From Asticcacaulis sp. AC460 (GTDB lineage: Bacteria; Pseudomonadota; Alphaproteobacteria; Caulobacterales; Caulobacteraceae), in contig NZ_AWGD01000021.1 of NCBI RefSeq assembly GCF_000495795.1, positions 124,001-188,000 of the forward strand: 64,000 nucleotides of DNA, given 5' to 3'. Position 1 is the stretch's first letter, and every line of letters begins with the position of its first letter. The notes beneath the pieces are model-generated. The model was not told the DNA's origin, searched no databases, and saw only the letters and a list, made by a program, of their open reading frames with translations. Below, one piece after another: positions 9,324 to 17,452 of this stretch. The position numbers were made by a program, and so were the translations under genes.

Positions 9324-9338
9324 TGCGAAGCATTCTCA
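9324..9338. promoter_or_regulatory. Fur-box-like site upstream of sodB
   Basis: TGCGAAGCATTCTCA matches the classical Fur 7-1-7 core TGATAATCATTATCA at 11 of 15 positions and lies about 86 bp before the sodB start. Iron-cofactored superoxide dismutase genes are commonly under iron-dependent control. Binding is an inference from one site. Confidence 0.35.
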
Positions 9339-9423
9339 ATAAACTTAGCCTTGAAATGGTTATTTGCGGCCAATATATGGACCGGGTAACTGCGTCTCCT
9401 CCCCTAATGCAAAGAGGTTTATC

Positions 9424-10035
9424 ATGGCTTTCGAACTGCCGCCCCTGCCCTATGCCAGCGACGCGCTGGAACCGCACATGTCGGCCAACACCTTCAGCTT
9501 CCACCACGCGAAGCACCATAAGGCCTATGTTGACAACCTGAACAAGCTGATCGCCGGCACCGAGTTCGAAAACCTGTCGCTGGTCGAGATCGTCAAGGCG
9601 TCGGAAGGCAAGAACCCCGGCGTGTTCAACAATTCGGCCCAGGTGTGGAACCACACCTTCTTCTGGTCGTCGATGAAGCCCAATGGCGGCGGCGCGCCAA
9701 CCGGCGCCATTGCCGACAAGATCACGGCCGATTTCGGCTCGTTCGACGCCTTTGTCGAACAGTTCAAGACGGCCGGCGCCACCCAGTTCGGTTCGGGCTG
9801 GGCTTGGCTGGTCCTGGGCGAGGACGGCAAGCTGAAGGTCACTAAGACCGGTAACGCCGAAACGCCATTCACCAAGGGCGACAAGCCGCTGCTGACCCTG
9901 GACGTGTGGGAGCATGCCTATTATCTGGATTACCAGAACCTGCGTCCGAAGTTCATCGAGACCTTCCTGACCAGCCTGGTCAACTGGGACTTCGCCAATG
10001 CCAATCTTGACGCTCCTCTTCACCCGGGCGTCTAA
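9424..10035 (+). CDS. sodB: Superoxide dismutase, iron type
   Basis: 203 residues, full length for a cytoplasmic Fe-superoxide dismutase. Metal ligands are visible: H27, the histidine of AQVWNHTFFW, and the Asp and His of DVWEHAYYLDYQN. The glutamine in AQVWNH and the ATQFGSGWAWL motif point to the iron rather than the manganese type. An AAAGAGG ribosome-binding site precedes the ATG. The gene stands alone between ispDF and a strong terminator. A Fur-like site lies upstream. Confidence 0.96.
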   Translation: MAFELPPLPYASDALEPHMSANTFSFHHAKHHKAYVDNLNKLIAGTEFENLSLVEIVKASEGKNPGVFNNSAQVWNHTFFWSSMKPNGGGAPTGAIADKITADFGSFDAFVEQFKTAGATQFGSGWAWLVLGEDGKLKVTKTGNAETPFTKGDKPLLTLDVWEHAYYLDYQNLRPKFIETFLTSLVNWDFANANLDAPLHPGV

Positions 10036-10045
10036 TTGAATAGAG

Positions 10046-10071
10046 AGGCGGCTTTCGGGCCGCCTTTTTTA
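10046..10071 (+). terminator. Intrinsic terminator of sodB
   Basis: Stem GGCGGC / GCCGCC with a TTTCGG loop followed by six T, starting about 12 bases after the sodB stop. The T run ends only 12 bases before the cinA start, so cinA needs read-through or a promoter inside the terminator region. Confidence 0.9.
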
Positions 10072-10082
10072 TTGGACCTGTC

Positions 10083-10580
10083 ATGAATACGAAGAAGCTG
10101 GCCGCCGAACTGGTCCACCTGTTGCAGGCCCTGGGCAAGACCGTCACCACGGTCGAAAGCTGCACCGGCGGGTTGATCGCCGGCGCCATTACCTCTGTCG
10201 CTGGTTCATCGACGGTGTTCGAAACCGGCTTCGTCACCTACTCCAATGCCGCCAAGACGGCACTGGTGAGCGTCCCGGAAGATCTGCTGATCGCCTATGG
10301 CGCCGTCAGCATCGAGGTGGCTGCCGCCATGGCCGAAGGCGCCCGCGCTGCCGCCGGAGCCGATCTGGCGCTGAGCGTCACCGGCATTGCCGGACCTGGC
10401 GGTGGAACGGCTGCCAAGCCGGTCGGAATGGTCTGTTTCGGCCTAAGCTACATCAATATCGAGAAACAGCCTCTAACCCTGGTCCAGATGATGCAGTTCG
10501 GGGATATCGGCCGCGACCGGGTGCGGGAGAAAAGCGTCGAACGTGCCCTGCAATGGGCGCTGGACACCCTGAAGGCTTGA
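10083..10580 (+). CDS. CinA C-terminal domain protein (nicotinamide-nucleotide amidase-like)
   Basis: 165 residues corresponding to the stand-alone CinA/PncC domain, which deamidates nicotinamide mononucleotide in NAD recycling. Family motifs: VESCTGGLIAGAIT, FVTYSNAAKTALV with a preceding GSS, and SVTGIAGPGGGTAAKPVG. The N-terminal molybdopterin-binding half of full CinA is absent, as in many proteobacteria. No good ribosome-binding site is seen (GGACC lies 5 bases upstream). The 3' end is 3 bp from the convergent gene at 10584. Confidence 0.88.
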   Translation: MNTKKLAAELVHLLQALGKTVTTVESCTGGLIAGAITSVAGSSTVFETGFVTYSNAAKTALVSVPEDLLIAYGAVSIEVAAAMAEGARAAAGADLALSVTGIAGPGGGTAAKPVGMVCFGLSYINIEKQPLTLVQMMQFGDIGRDRVREKSVERALQWALDTLKA

Positions 10581-10583
10581 GAT

Positions 10584-11042
10584 TCAGGCAGCGTTTTCGC
10601 CATAAAGCTGGCGCGCACGATGCTCGAAGATGGCGATCAGGCGATTGACCGCGATGTTAAAATTGGCTTTGAACAGCGCGTTCAGCACCGGATTCTTGAA
10701 CGCCATGTCCATGTCGAAGTCGATCTTGGTGCCGCCCTCGGCCGCAGTAAAGGTCCAGCGGCCGTCCATCTCCTTGAACGGACCGCGGATCAGGTTCATG
10801 TCGACCGTCAGGCCCGGCCCCGTTCGGGTCACGCGGGTAGAGAACTTTTCCTGCAGCATCTTGAAACCGACGCTGACATCGGCGTCAAAGCGCGTGGCCC
10901 CTTCACCGGCTGTCTGGTGATTGTAGGAATGCAGGCGTGTGATCCACGGGATGAAATCCGGATAACGTTCGACATCGCCGACCATCTCCCACAGCTTTAC
11001 GGCGTCGTAGGGCAGGACTCGTTCGATGTGGAATTTGGGCAT
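10584..11042 (-). CDS. SRPBCC family protein, COQ10/RatA type
   Basis: 152 residues with the START/COQ10 fold pattern: N-terminal YDAVKLWEMVGDVERYPDFIPW, a central beta-rich region (GGTKIDFDMDMAFKNPVLN) and a C-terminal helix. Relatives bind ubiquinone and support respiratory electron transfer (COQ10), or were described as RatA in E. coli. It lies downstream of lipA on the same strand with a 122-bp gap; the lipA-COQ10 pairing is common in alphaproteobacteria. Confidence 0.85.
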   Translation of the reverse strand: MPKFHIERVLPYDAVKLWEMVGDVERYPDFIPWITRLHSYNHQTAGEGATRFDADVSVGFKMLQEKFSTRVTRTGPGLTVDMNLIRGPFKEMDGRWTFTAAEGGTKIDFDMDMAFKNPVLNALFKANFNIAVNRLIAIFEHRARQLYGENAA

Positions 11043-11164
11043 GTCGTGTCTTTGTCAGGAGAAGAATGCCAAAAAACTCGCATGTGCAGCGTGTTTGTCA
11101 AGACTGCGATATGCCGCACTCACCGGAATCTAAAGAGATCAAAGTCTTGTCGGCATTATCTGAT

Positions 11165-12121
11165 CTACTTTTTTGCCGCGCGGGCGGCGCGCAGCTTCTC
11201 GAAATCCTCGCCGGCGTGGTGCGACGACCGGGTAAGCGGCGACGATGACACCATCAGGAACCCCTTGGCGCGGGCGATCGATTCGTAAGCCTTGAACTCA
11301 TCCGGCGTTACAAAGCGGTCAATGGCGGCGTGCTTGCGGGTCGGCTGCAGGTATTGGCCGATGGTGATGAAGTCGATGCCGGCCGAACGCATATCATCCA
11401 TGACCTGCATGACTTCTTCCTTGGTTTCCCCCAGCCCGACCATGATGCCGGACTTGGTGAATTGCTGTGGGTCGCGTTCCTTGACCTTTTCGAGCAGGCG
11501 CAGCGAATGGAAATAGCGCGCCCCAGGCCGGATCTTGAGATAGTTGCGCGGCACGGTCTCGAGATTATGGTTGAAGACGTCGGGCTTGGAATCGATCACG
11601 ATCTCGGCGGCACCGTCCTTGCGCAGGAAGTCCGGAGTCAGGATTTCAACCGTAGTCGCCGGCGACTGGGCGCGGATCTGGCGCACCACCTCGGCAAAGT
11701 GTTCGGCACCGCCGTCCTTCAGGTCGTCGCGGTCAACGCTGGTGATCACCACATGGGCCAGCTTCATCAGGGCGACGGTTTCGCCGACACGGCGCGGTTC
11801 GTCGGCGTCCAGCGGGGCCGGCAGGCCGGTCTTGACGTTGCAGAAAGCACAGGCGCGGGTACAGGTGTCGCCCATGATCATGATGGTGGCGTGGTTCTTG
11901 GACCAGCATTCGCCGATGTTCGGGCACGCCGCCTCTTCGCAGACCGTGTGCAGCTTGGCCTCGCGGACAATTTTCTGCGTGTCCATATAGCCCGACGAAC
12001 CCGGCGCCTTGACCCGCAGCCAGTCCGGTTTTTTCAAAATCGGCGAATCCGGACGGTTCTGCTTTTCGGGGTGGCGCAGTTCGCGGTTTGTGGCATCGAC
12101 ACGGTTGATCAGGGTGACCAT
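11165..12121 (-). CDS. lipA: Lipoyl synthase
   Basis: 318 residues from the ATG at 12121, which is preceded by AAGTGAG; a GTG three codons upstream has no ribosome-binding site. Radical-SAM enzyme that inserts two sulfurs into octanoyl groups on E2 and H proteins. Both cluster motifs are present: the auxiliary [13 protein letters not shown] (C-x4-C-x5-C) and the radical-[11 protein letters not shown] (C-x3-C-x2-C). The C-terminal RSSHHAGE ends as expected. Its products include the lipoyl domains of PdhB and PdhC encoded at 23-26 kb. Confidence 0.97.
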   Translation of the reverse strand: MVTLINRVDATNRELRHPEKQNRPDSPILKKPDWLRVKAPGSSGYMDTQKIVREAKLHTVCEEAACPNIGECWSKNHATIMIMGDTCTRACAFCNVKTGLPAPLDADEPRRVGETVALMKLAHVVITSVDRDDLKDGGAEHFAEVVRQIRAQSPATTVEILTPDFLRKDGAAEIVIDSKPDVFNHNLETVPRNYLKIRPGARYFHSLRLLEKVKERDPQQFTKSGIMVGLGETKEEVMQVMDDMRSAGIDFITIGQYLQPTRKHAAIDRFVTPDEFKAYESIARAKGFLMVSSSPLTRSSHHAGEDFEKLRAARAAKK

Positions 12122-12269
12122 GGGGCTCACTTACAATGGAATATCCGTTCATTGGCGGTTTGAGCCCCCAAGATCAAGTCAATTCCCGTGGCGCAAAGCG
12201 TTAGGATTGTTGCAAAGCGTGATCGGCCGCGGTAGCGCAGTCGCGAAATCTCGCCTATAGTCGGGGCCT

Positions 12270-13232
12270 ATGTCACCGTTCGCGTTTTCCAGGACCCTGC
12301 GTTTCACCGCGCTCGCGCTTTGTGTGGCTGCGAGCGTGTTGAGCTGCGACAAGATCAAGGACGCAGCCAAACAGCCGGGCCAGGCCTTTCTGGACAGCCA
12401 GATCCCGCCCGGCCTGTCGCCGCAGTATTTCCCGCCGCAAGGCTTTGTGTGGGGTGCCTACCGGCCCAAGAACCTGCCGGAAGTGCGCTACGGCGTGGCG
12501 TCTCCGCCGGTCAATCCCCGCGCCCAGGTGCTGATCCTGGCCGATCCGGATTATCCCGCGGAGAGCTATTTCGAAGTCATGCGCCAGTTGCTGGAGGCCG
12601 GCTACGGCGTATGGCTGTTCGAAGCCCCCGGCCAGGGCGGCGCCGGCCGTTACATGCTTCAGAATGATGCCGTCTTTGCTGCCGGGGCCAAGGATGCCCA
12701 GGTCGCCGCCACGGGCTTTATCAACGAAATCGTCAAGCCGACGCCGGACAAGCCGTTGTTCGTCGTTGGAACGGGCTACAGCGCCGTCAACTCGCTGGCC
12801 TTGTCGACCGTGCTCAAATCCGATGCCGTCGGCGGGTTCGTCGGCTACGATCCCTATGTCGGCGGTGACATTACCAAGGGAACCGTGTGGCATCGCGAAG
12901 ATGTTCCCAAGAGCTATTGGGGGCAGATCGGCCAGAACTGGCAGATGTCCAATCCCGACCTGCGGTTACGGGTGAAAAGCGACAATTGGCAAAAGCAGAT
13001 CAAGAAGGCCTATACCGACCTGAACGGCCTGCATCTGCCGGTGGTGGCGCTGAAGCGCAAACCGGCATCGGTGCTGGTCATCGCGCCGAAGTCGGATTCG
13101 ACGAGCGAGGCCAATGCCGCCAGCAATCTGTGTGCCCGATTGCCGCGGTGCCGGATGACGCCCAATGAGGGCCCGCAAGCCCTGGGCAAGGATCTGGCCG
13201 CCTTTATCAAGGACGAACTGGCCAAGGTCTGA
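12270..13232 (+). CDS. Lipoprotein with alpha/beta-hydrolase-like region
   Basis: 320 residues. The N-terminus is a lipoprotein signal peptide with lipobox VLSC (Cys 26), so it is exported and lipid-anchored. The remainder resembles the alpha/beta-hydrolase layout: a strand and oxyanion-type loop (RAQVLILADPDYPAESYF), a lysophospholipase-like segment (GYGVWLFEAPGQGGAGR), and FVVGTGYSAVNSLAL at the nucleophile position. That position reads GTGYS rather than the usual GxSxG, so catalytic activity is uncertain. It is divergent from lipA and ends just before the BlaI operator region. A TATAGT box lies at 12256-12261, close to the start. Function unknown. Confidence 0.75.
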   Translation: MSPFAFSRTLRFTALALCVAASVLSCDKIKDAAKQPGQAFLDSQIPPGLSPQYFPPQGFVWGAYRPKNLPEVRYGVASPPVNPRAQVLILADPDYPAESYFEVMRQLLEAGYGVWLFEAPGQGGAGRYMLQNDAVFAAGAKDAQVAATGFINEIVKPTPDKPLFVVGTGYSAVNSLALSTVLKSDAVGGFVGYDPYVGGDITKGTVWHREDVPKSYWGQIGQNWQMSNPDLRLRVKSDNWQKQIKKAYTDLNGLHLPVVALKRKPASVLVIAPKSDSTSEANAASNLCARLPRCRMTPNEGPQALGKDLAAFIKDELAKV

Positions 13233-13237
13233 TCATC

Positions 13238-13280
13238 TACGAAATACTTCGTTGACACGCTACGAAGCATTTCGTATATA
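13238..13280 (+). promoter_or_regulatory. BlaI-type promoter with two palindromic operators
   Basis: Consensus-like promoter: TTGACA at 13252-13257, a 17-bp spacer, TATATA at 13275-13280. Two related palindromes flank and overlap it: TACGAAATACTTCGTT (13238-13253, touching the -35) and TACGAAGCATTTCGTA (13261-13276, touching the -10). The start codon at 13287 lies where transcription should begin, with no ribosome-binding site, so the mRNA is probably leaderless. The layout suits autorepression by the BlaI-like protein encoded immediately downstream. Confidence 0.75.
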
Positions 13281-13286
13281 GCTTGC

Positions 13287-13682
13287 ATGACCTACTCAGA
13301 CTCCCTGCCTGCCAAAAAACCCACCGAAGCCGAGCTGGAGATTCTCCGTGTGCTCTGGGCCAAGGGCGAAGCCACTGTGCGCGATGTGCACGACGTCCTG
13401 AACGCTGAACGCCCCATGGGCTACACGACGGCGCTCAAGACCATGCAGATCATGACCGAAAAGGGCCTGGTCACCCGGACCGAAGCCGGCAAGGCGCATA
13501 TCTACCACGCCGCCATGGCCGAGGCTGACATGCAAGGGCAATTGCTGCGCGACCTGAGTGAGAAACTGTTTTCGGGCTCGACAGCCCTTCTGGCCATGCA
13601 TGCCCTCAACATGCAGCCGGCCAGCGATGAAGAACTGCAACTTATCAAGGCGCTCATCGAGCGCAAGCGAGGCCAATCATGA
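13287..13682 (+). CDS. BlaI/MecI/CopY family transcriptional repressor
   Basis: 131 residues. The N-terminal winged helix matches the BlaI/CopY family (EAELEILRVLWAKGEATVRD then GYTTALKTMQIMTEKGLV), and a C-terminal helical dimerisation region follows. These repressors are typically inactivated by cleavage when the partner M56 membrane peptidase senses a signal. It overlaps the M56 gene by 4 bases (ATGA) and has two palindromic sites over its own promoter. Whether the signal is a beta-lactam, copper or something else cannot be read from the sequence; no beta-lactamase gene is nearby. Confidence 0.92.
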   Translation: MTYSDSLPAKKPTEAELEILRVLWAKGEATVRDVHDVLNAERPMGYTTALKTMQIMTEKGLVTRTEAGKAHIYHAAMAEADMQGQLLRDLSEKLFSGSTALLAMHALNMQPASDEELQLIKALIERKRGQS

Positions 13683-15517
13683 TGTCGCCGGTTGTCTTCT
13701 TCGAAGCCTGGGGCTTCACCCTGTTGCACTTCTGCTGGCAGGCCGCTGGCCTCGCCGCCCTGTACAAAGCCGTCGATCTCGCTGCACCGCGGATGCGCAG
13801 CCAGACCCGCTACGGCCTGGCCCTGGCAACACTGCTGGCCATGGCCGGCGCTGCGATCGCGACCTTTGTCTATGAAGCTCTTCGCCTGACGCCGGATGCC
13901 GGCGCGGCGATGGCAACCAACCCGGTACTGCTGCCCGCCCTGGCCGGCGAACACGGCCTGACACTGCAAACCGTCCTGCCGTGGGTCGAAGCCGCCTGGT
14001 TGCTGGGCGTAGTCGCCCTGTCGTGCCGGACCGTCGCCGGCCTGTACATGATCCATCGCTTGAAGAAACACGCGCAACCCGTTCCGGAAGCTCTAGCAAA
14101 TCGCTTCGCCTGGGCCGTGCGTCGACTGGGACTCACCGGCAAGGTTCGCCTGCGTGTGCACCCGCATATTTCCGGCCCGTTCGTCATTGGCGCCTTCCGT
14201 TCCATCGTCTATCTGCCCGTGTCGGCCCTGACTGCCTTGACGCCGGACCAACTGGACGCCGTCTTAGCCCATGAACTGGAGCACATCCGCCGCGCTGACT
14301 ATGCCTGGAACCTAGTTCAGAACGTGATCGAGACCGTCTTCTTCTTCCATCCGGCCGTGTGGTGGCTGGGCGGGGTTTTGCGGGAACAACGCGAACTGTG
14401 CTGCGACGACGCCGCGCTGAAGACCTGCGCTGATCCGCTGACCTATGCTACCGCCCTGCTTAGCCTGGAAGAACAGCGCCGCGGAGCCCCGCGTCTCGCC
14501 ATGGCCCTGAACGGTCAAGGTGAAGGCAAGAGCCTGATGGGCCGCATTGCCCGCATGCTGGGCGAAAAGGCGCCCATGGCCCGAGGTAAGACCCGCCCCC
14601 ATGCCGCCTTGGCCTTGCCCGTGATTCTGCTGGTCTTGGCCGCATTTATCACACCCGTGGCCCAGGTTGCCGCCAGTTCCAAGGCGCCGGACTTACTGGC
14701 GGCCGATGGCGAGGGAGCTTGCGAAGCCAAGGACCATGACCATGCCAGCGGCGCCACGCATATTCTGGCCGGCCTGGACGGCGATGATGAGCATGGTGAC
14801 CAGCACTGGAGCGTCAACCCAGACGGCGAATGGAGTGAGGGGGCCCCAGAGGATATCGATCCGGATGCCATAGCCGCACAGGTTCGCGCCGATCTTTTGG
14901 CCGCACAGGCCGACATCCAAGCCGCGAAGCATATCGATGCCGACGCGATCGCTGCCGAGGTCAAGGCGGACATGGAGCGTGCCAAGGCCGACATGGAAGC
15001 GCAGGGCATTCGTAATCACGGCATTGATCCCGAGGCCATTGCCGCCGAGGTTCGCGCCGACCTGGCCCGCCATAGCGCTGACATTGCCGCCGCACAGGCC
15101 ATTGATGTCGAAGCCATCGCCGAACAGGCCCGCAGCGACGCCCAGCGCGCCAAGGACGACATGCGCCGCCATCGCCGCATGACGCCGCCACCGGCGCCGG
15201 AAGCCTTCAACGAAGTGCCTGCGCCGCTGGCTGGTCCGGAAGATACGACAACCCCGCCCGCTCCACCCGCGCCCCCTGCCCGGGCGGCTCGGGCAGCGCC
15301 CGCCGCTCCGGCAACTCCGGCTTCGGTTCCGGCGCCTCCCGCACCGCCGGTCAAGGTCAAGGCAGTGAGTCGTGTGATTGTCGTCGCCGACGTGGCGTCC
15401 GTCTCCGCGCCGATCATCCTGTTGAAGGGCGCGCCTGCTCCCGCGCCGACGCCATCGGTCCAAACGCACGTGACCGTCCGTGTGGCTCCGCAAGCGGACA
15501 TCGAGATCGGCAGCTAA
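13679..15517 (+). CDS. M56 family (BlaR1-like) membrane metallopeptidase with repeat-rich C-terminus
   Basis: 612 residues. Three N-terminal membrane segments (about 7-27, 45-67, 103-125), a cytoplasmic zinc metallopeptidase domain with HELEH at 198-202 and downstream REQRELCCDDAAL, a fourth membrane segment (about 312-334), then a C-terminal region predicted to lie outside the membrane. That region has no penicillin-sensor domain; it carries four tandem repeats beginning ID-x-x-AIA (393-500), then a Pro/Ala-rich linker and a short hydrophobic end. It is the likely signal-transducing protease for the BlaI-like repressor encoded just upstream, with a 4-base overlap. Confidence 0.88.
   Translation: MMSPVVFFEAWGFTLLHFCWQAAGLAALYKAVDLAAPRMRSQTRYGLALATLLAMAGAAIATFVYEALRLTPDAGAAMATNPVLLPALAGEHGLTLQTVLPWVEAAWLLGVVALSCRTVAGLYMIHRLKKHAQPVPEALANRFAWAVRRLGLTGKVRLRVHPHISGPFVIGAFRSIVYLPVSALTALTPDQLDAVLAHELEHIRRADYAWNLVQNVIETVFFFHPAVWWLGGVLREQRELCCDDAALKTCADPLTYATALLSLEEQRRGAPRLAMALNGQGEGKSLMGRIARMLGEKAPMARGKTRPHAALALPVILLVLAAFITPVAQVAASSKAPDLLAADGEGACEAKDHDHASGATHILAGLDGDDEHGDQHWSVNPDGEWSEGAPEDIDPDAIAAQVRADLLAAQADIQAAKHIDADAIAAEVKADMERAKADMEAQGIRNHGIDPEAIAAEVRADLARHSADIAAAQAIDVEAIAEQARSDAQRAKDDMRRHRRMTPPPAPEAFNEVPAPLAGPEDTTTPPAPPAPPARAARAAPAAPATPASVPAPPAPPVKVKAVSRVIVVADVASVSAPIILLKGAPAPAPTPSVQTHVTVRVAPQADIEIGS
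14855..15178 (+). repeat. Four tandem 26-30 residue protein repeats in M56 peptidase
   Basis: Residues 393-418, 419-448, 449-474 and 475-500 of the M56 protein each begin IDxxAIAxx and continue with a charged helical stretch (for example IDPDAIAAQVRADLLAAQAD and IDPEAIAAEVRADLARHSAD). The second copy has a 4-residue insertion (IRNHG region). The pattern suggests a long helix or coiled coil. The DNA copies are diverged, so this is an old duplication under protein-level selection. Confidence 0.85.
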
Positions 15518-15856
15518 ACCCTTCCTCTTCCAGTAAAGCGTACCCCGCCGGCCGTCTTTGTCGCGGCCTGCGGTTCCCCCTGCCCGCATCCCTCCTGGAC
15601 TGGATGATGAAGATGGACGCCGATCTGTTTGATTTTCTGATGAAACTGGCGATTACCGCCGTGACGACAGCCTTTGACCTGTTGTTCAACGGTGCCGCCA
15701 CGTAAATCACACTTTACCGCCCCCGCGGATCGTCTATGATGCTCCCCAATTGCTGCTTCGGATCAGGGGCTTGATCGAAACGGTGTCAACCAGGGCACGG
15801 GAAGGATCGCGGGCGGTGGCCCCCGGCGACCGTTACCCGAGGGGAGTTCAGAGCGC
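15518..15856. other. 339-bp intergenic region
   Basis: Between the M56 gene and the acyl-ACP synthetase. It holds one possible 33-codon reading frame (15604-15705, listed separately), no clear terminator, and an AGGGGAG ribosome-binding site for the next gene close to its right end. Confidence 0.6.
15604..15705 (+). CDS. Possible 33-residue small membrane-associated protein
   Basis: The frame starts ATG-ATG-AAG-ATG and ends with TAA at 15703-15705. The peptide has a short acidic start (MMKMDADLFD) and a hydrophobic, helix-prone remainder (FLMKLAITAVTTAFDLLF), the look of a single-helix membrane peptide. Only a weak GGA motif precedes the start. Coding status is unproven; it may be chance. 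Confidence 0.3.
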   Translation: MMKMDADLFDFLMKLAITAVTTAFDLLFNGAAT

Positions 15857-17398
15857 ATGAAGCGCCCACTTAATACCGACGAGCTCAACTCGTCGCTGTT
15901 CGATGCCTTCTTCAAGGCGCAGGCTAAATACGGTTCCAGCAAGGTGATCATCGAAGACCAGGAGCGTAAGCCCCTGAGCTATTCGATGTTCCTCACCGGA
16001 ATTTTCGCTCTGGCTGGACTGTTGAAGAAGCATATCCCGGAGCACCGCATCGGCCTGATGCTGCCGACCTCGGTCGGGGGCGCCATGTCCTTCTGGGCCT
16101 TGCACGCCCTGGGCCGCGTACCGGTGATGATCAACTTCACCGCCGGCCAGGCCAACGTCAGGGCAGCCGCCCAGGTGGCTCAGATCAAGACCGTGGTGAC
16201 CTCGAAGCGCTTCGTGCTGCAGGCCAAGCTGGAAGACCTGGTTGAATCGATGAGCCAGTACGTCCGCATCCTGTATCTCGACGATATCCGTGGTGAGATC
16301 GGCACGCTGGACAAGGCCAAGGCTTTTGTCGCCGCCAAGATGCCGCAACTGTTCATCAAGAAGACGCGGCCGGAAGATCCCGGTGTTATCCTGTTCACGT
16401 CGGGCAGTTTCGGCACACCGCGCGGCGTCGTCCTGACCCAGGCTAACCTGGTCGCCAATACCCGCCAGATCGAAGCCCACATCTCGCTGAGCCCGGACTG
16501 GGTGGCGTTCAATCCCATGCCGATCTTCCACTCTCTGGGCCTGACCGGTGGGGTGGTGTTGCCGCTGCTGACCGGCATGCGCAGCTTCCAGTACCCCTCG
16601 CCGCTGCACGTCAAGCAAATCCCGGGATTGCTGAAGTCAACCCATGCTTCACTGCTGTTCTCTACCGATACCTTCGTCAACCAATACGCCCGTAACGGCG
16701 ACAAGGAAGACTTCGCGACCCTGAAGTTCGTGGTCTGCGGCGCTGAAAAGGTCCGCCAGGAGACCCATGCCCTGTTCGATATGCCGATCGTCGAAGGCTA
16801 CGGCGTCACCGAATGCTCGCCGGTTGTGGCGGTCAATGACCCGGAAGACAATCGCTTCGGCACGGTCGGACGGTTGCTGCCCGGCGTCGAATATCGCCTG
16901 GACCCGGTCGAAGGCATCACGGAGGGCGGCCGGCTTTATGTCAGAGGCCCCAATGTGATGGCCGGATATCTTAATGCGGACTCTCCGGATATCGTCGAAG
17001 CGCCGGTCGATGGCTGGCACGACACCGGCGACATCGTGAACATCGATGCCGAGGGCTTTGTCCGCATCGTCGGCCGCGCCAAACGCTTCGCCAAGATCGG
17101 CGGCGAGATGATCTCGCTGACGGCTGTGGAGCGTCTGGCCGAGGCCGTGTGGCCGGACAACCGCCACGCTGTGGTCGCCATTGCCGACGACAAGAAGGGC
17201 GAGCGGCTGATCCTGGTCACGGACAAGTCCGATGCCGAAGTTGCCAGCCTGACCGACCACGCCAAGAAGAATGGCCTCCCGGCCCTGGCCGTCCCCAAGA
17301 AGATCGTCAAGGTTCATGCCGTGCCGGTCCTGGGTTCGGGCAAGACCGACTATGTCACCCTGCAGAAGCTGGCTGAGGTCGAAGCGCGCGCAGCTTGA
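15857..17398 (+). CDS. AMP-binding acyl-ACP synthetase, Aas C-terminal type
   Basis: 513 residues. Adenylate-forming enzyme with P-loop-like ILFTSGSFGTPRGVVLT, GYGVTE, the DTGDIV motif and a C-terminal catalytic lysine in GSGKTDY. The N-terminal third resembles the synthetase half of E. coli Aas (MLPTSVGGAMSFWALHALGR; VMINFTAGQANVRAAAQVAQ; YLDDIRGEI). The MFS and PlsC-type acyltransferase parts of full Aas are absent, so it probably activates free or exogenous fatty acids onto ACP. AGGGGAG precedes the ATG. It stands apart from the neighbouring genes; the acceptor is inferred, not shown. Confidence 0.82.
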   Translation: MKRPLNTDELNSSLFDAFFKAQAKYGSSKVIIEDQERKPLSYSMFLTGIFALAGLLKKHIPEHRIGLMLPTSVGGAMSFWALHALGRVPVMINFTAGQANVRAAAQVAQIKTVVTSKRFVLQAKLEDLVESMSQYVRILYLDDIRGEIGTLDKAKAFVAAKMPQLFIKKTRPEDPGVILFTSGSFGTPRGVVLTQANLVANTRQIEAHISLSPDWVAFNPMPIFHSLGLTGGVVLPLLTGMRSFQYPSPLHVKQIPGLLKSTHASLLFSTDTFVNQYARNGDKEDFATLKFVVCGAEKVRQETHALFDMPIVEGYGVTECSPVVAVNDPEDNRFGTVGRLLPGVEYRLDPVEGITEGGRLYVRGPNVMAGYLNADSPDIVEAPVDGWHDTGDIVNIDAEGFVRIVGRAKRFAKIGGEMISLTAVERLAEAVWPDNRHAVVAIADDKKGERLILVTDKSDAEVASLTDHAKKNGLPALAVPKKIVKVHAVPVLGSGKTDYVTLQKLAEVEARAA

Positions 17399-17401
17399 TC
17401 C

Positions 17402-17417
17402 TGCGACAATATTCGCA
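17402..17417. promoter_or_regulatory. Palindromic operator candidate before TonB cassette
   Basis: TGCGACAATATTCGCA has arms TGCGA / TCGCA around an AT-rich centre and lies 36 bp before the DUF2946-like gene. A site of this kind in front of a TonB receptor cassette suggests metal-dependent control (Fur-like), but the match to a known consensus is loose. Confidence 0.3.
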
Positions 17418-17452
17418 TTGACACCCGCGGCGGCGTCGTTCAAAGCGGCGCC

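Noticed and set aside
13287-15517. Beta-lactam resistance operon
   Set aside because: BlaI and an M56 protease are present, but no beta-lactamase or penicillin-sensor domain is found, so a resistance role is not supported.
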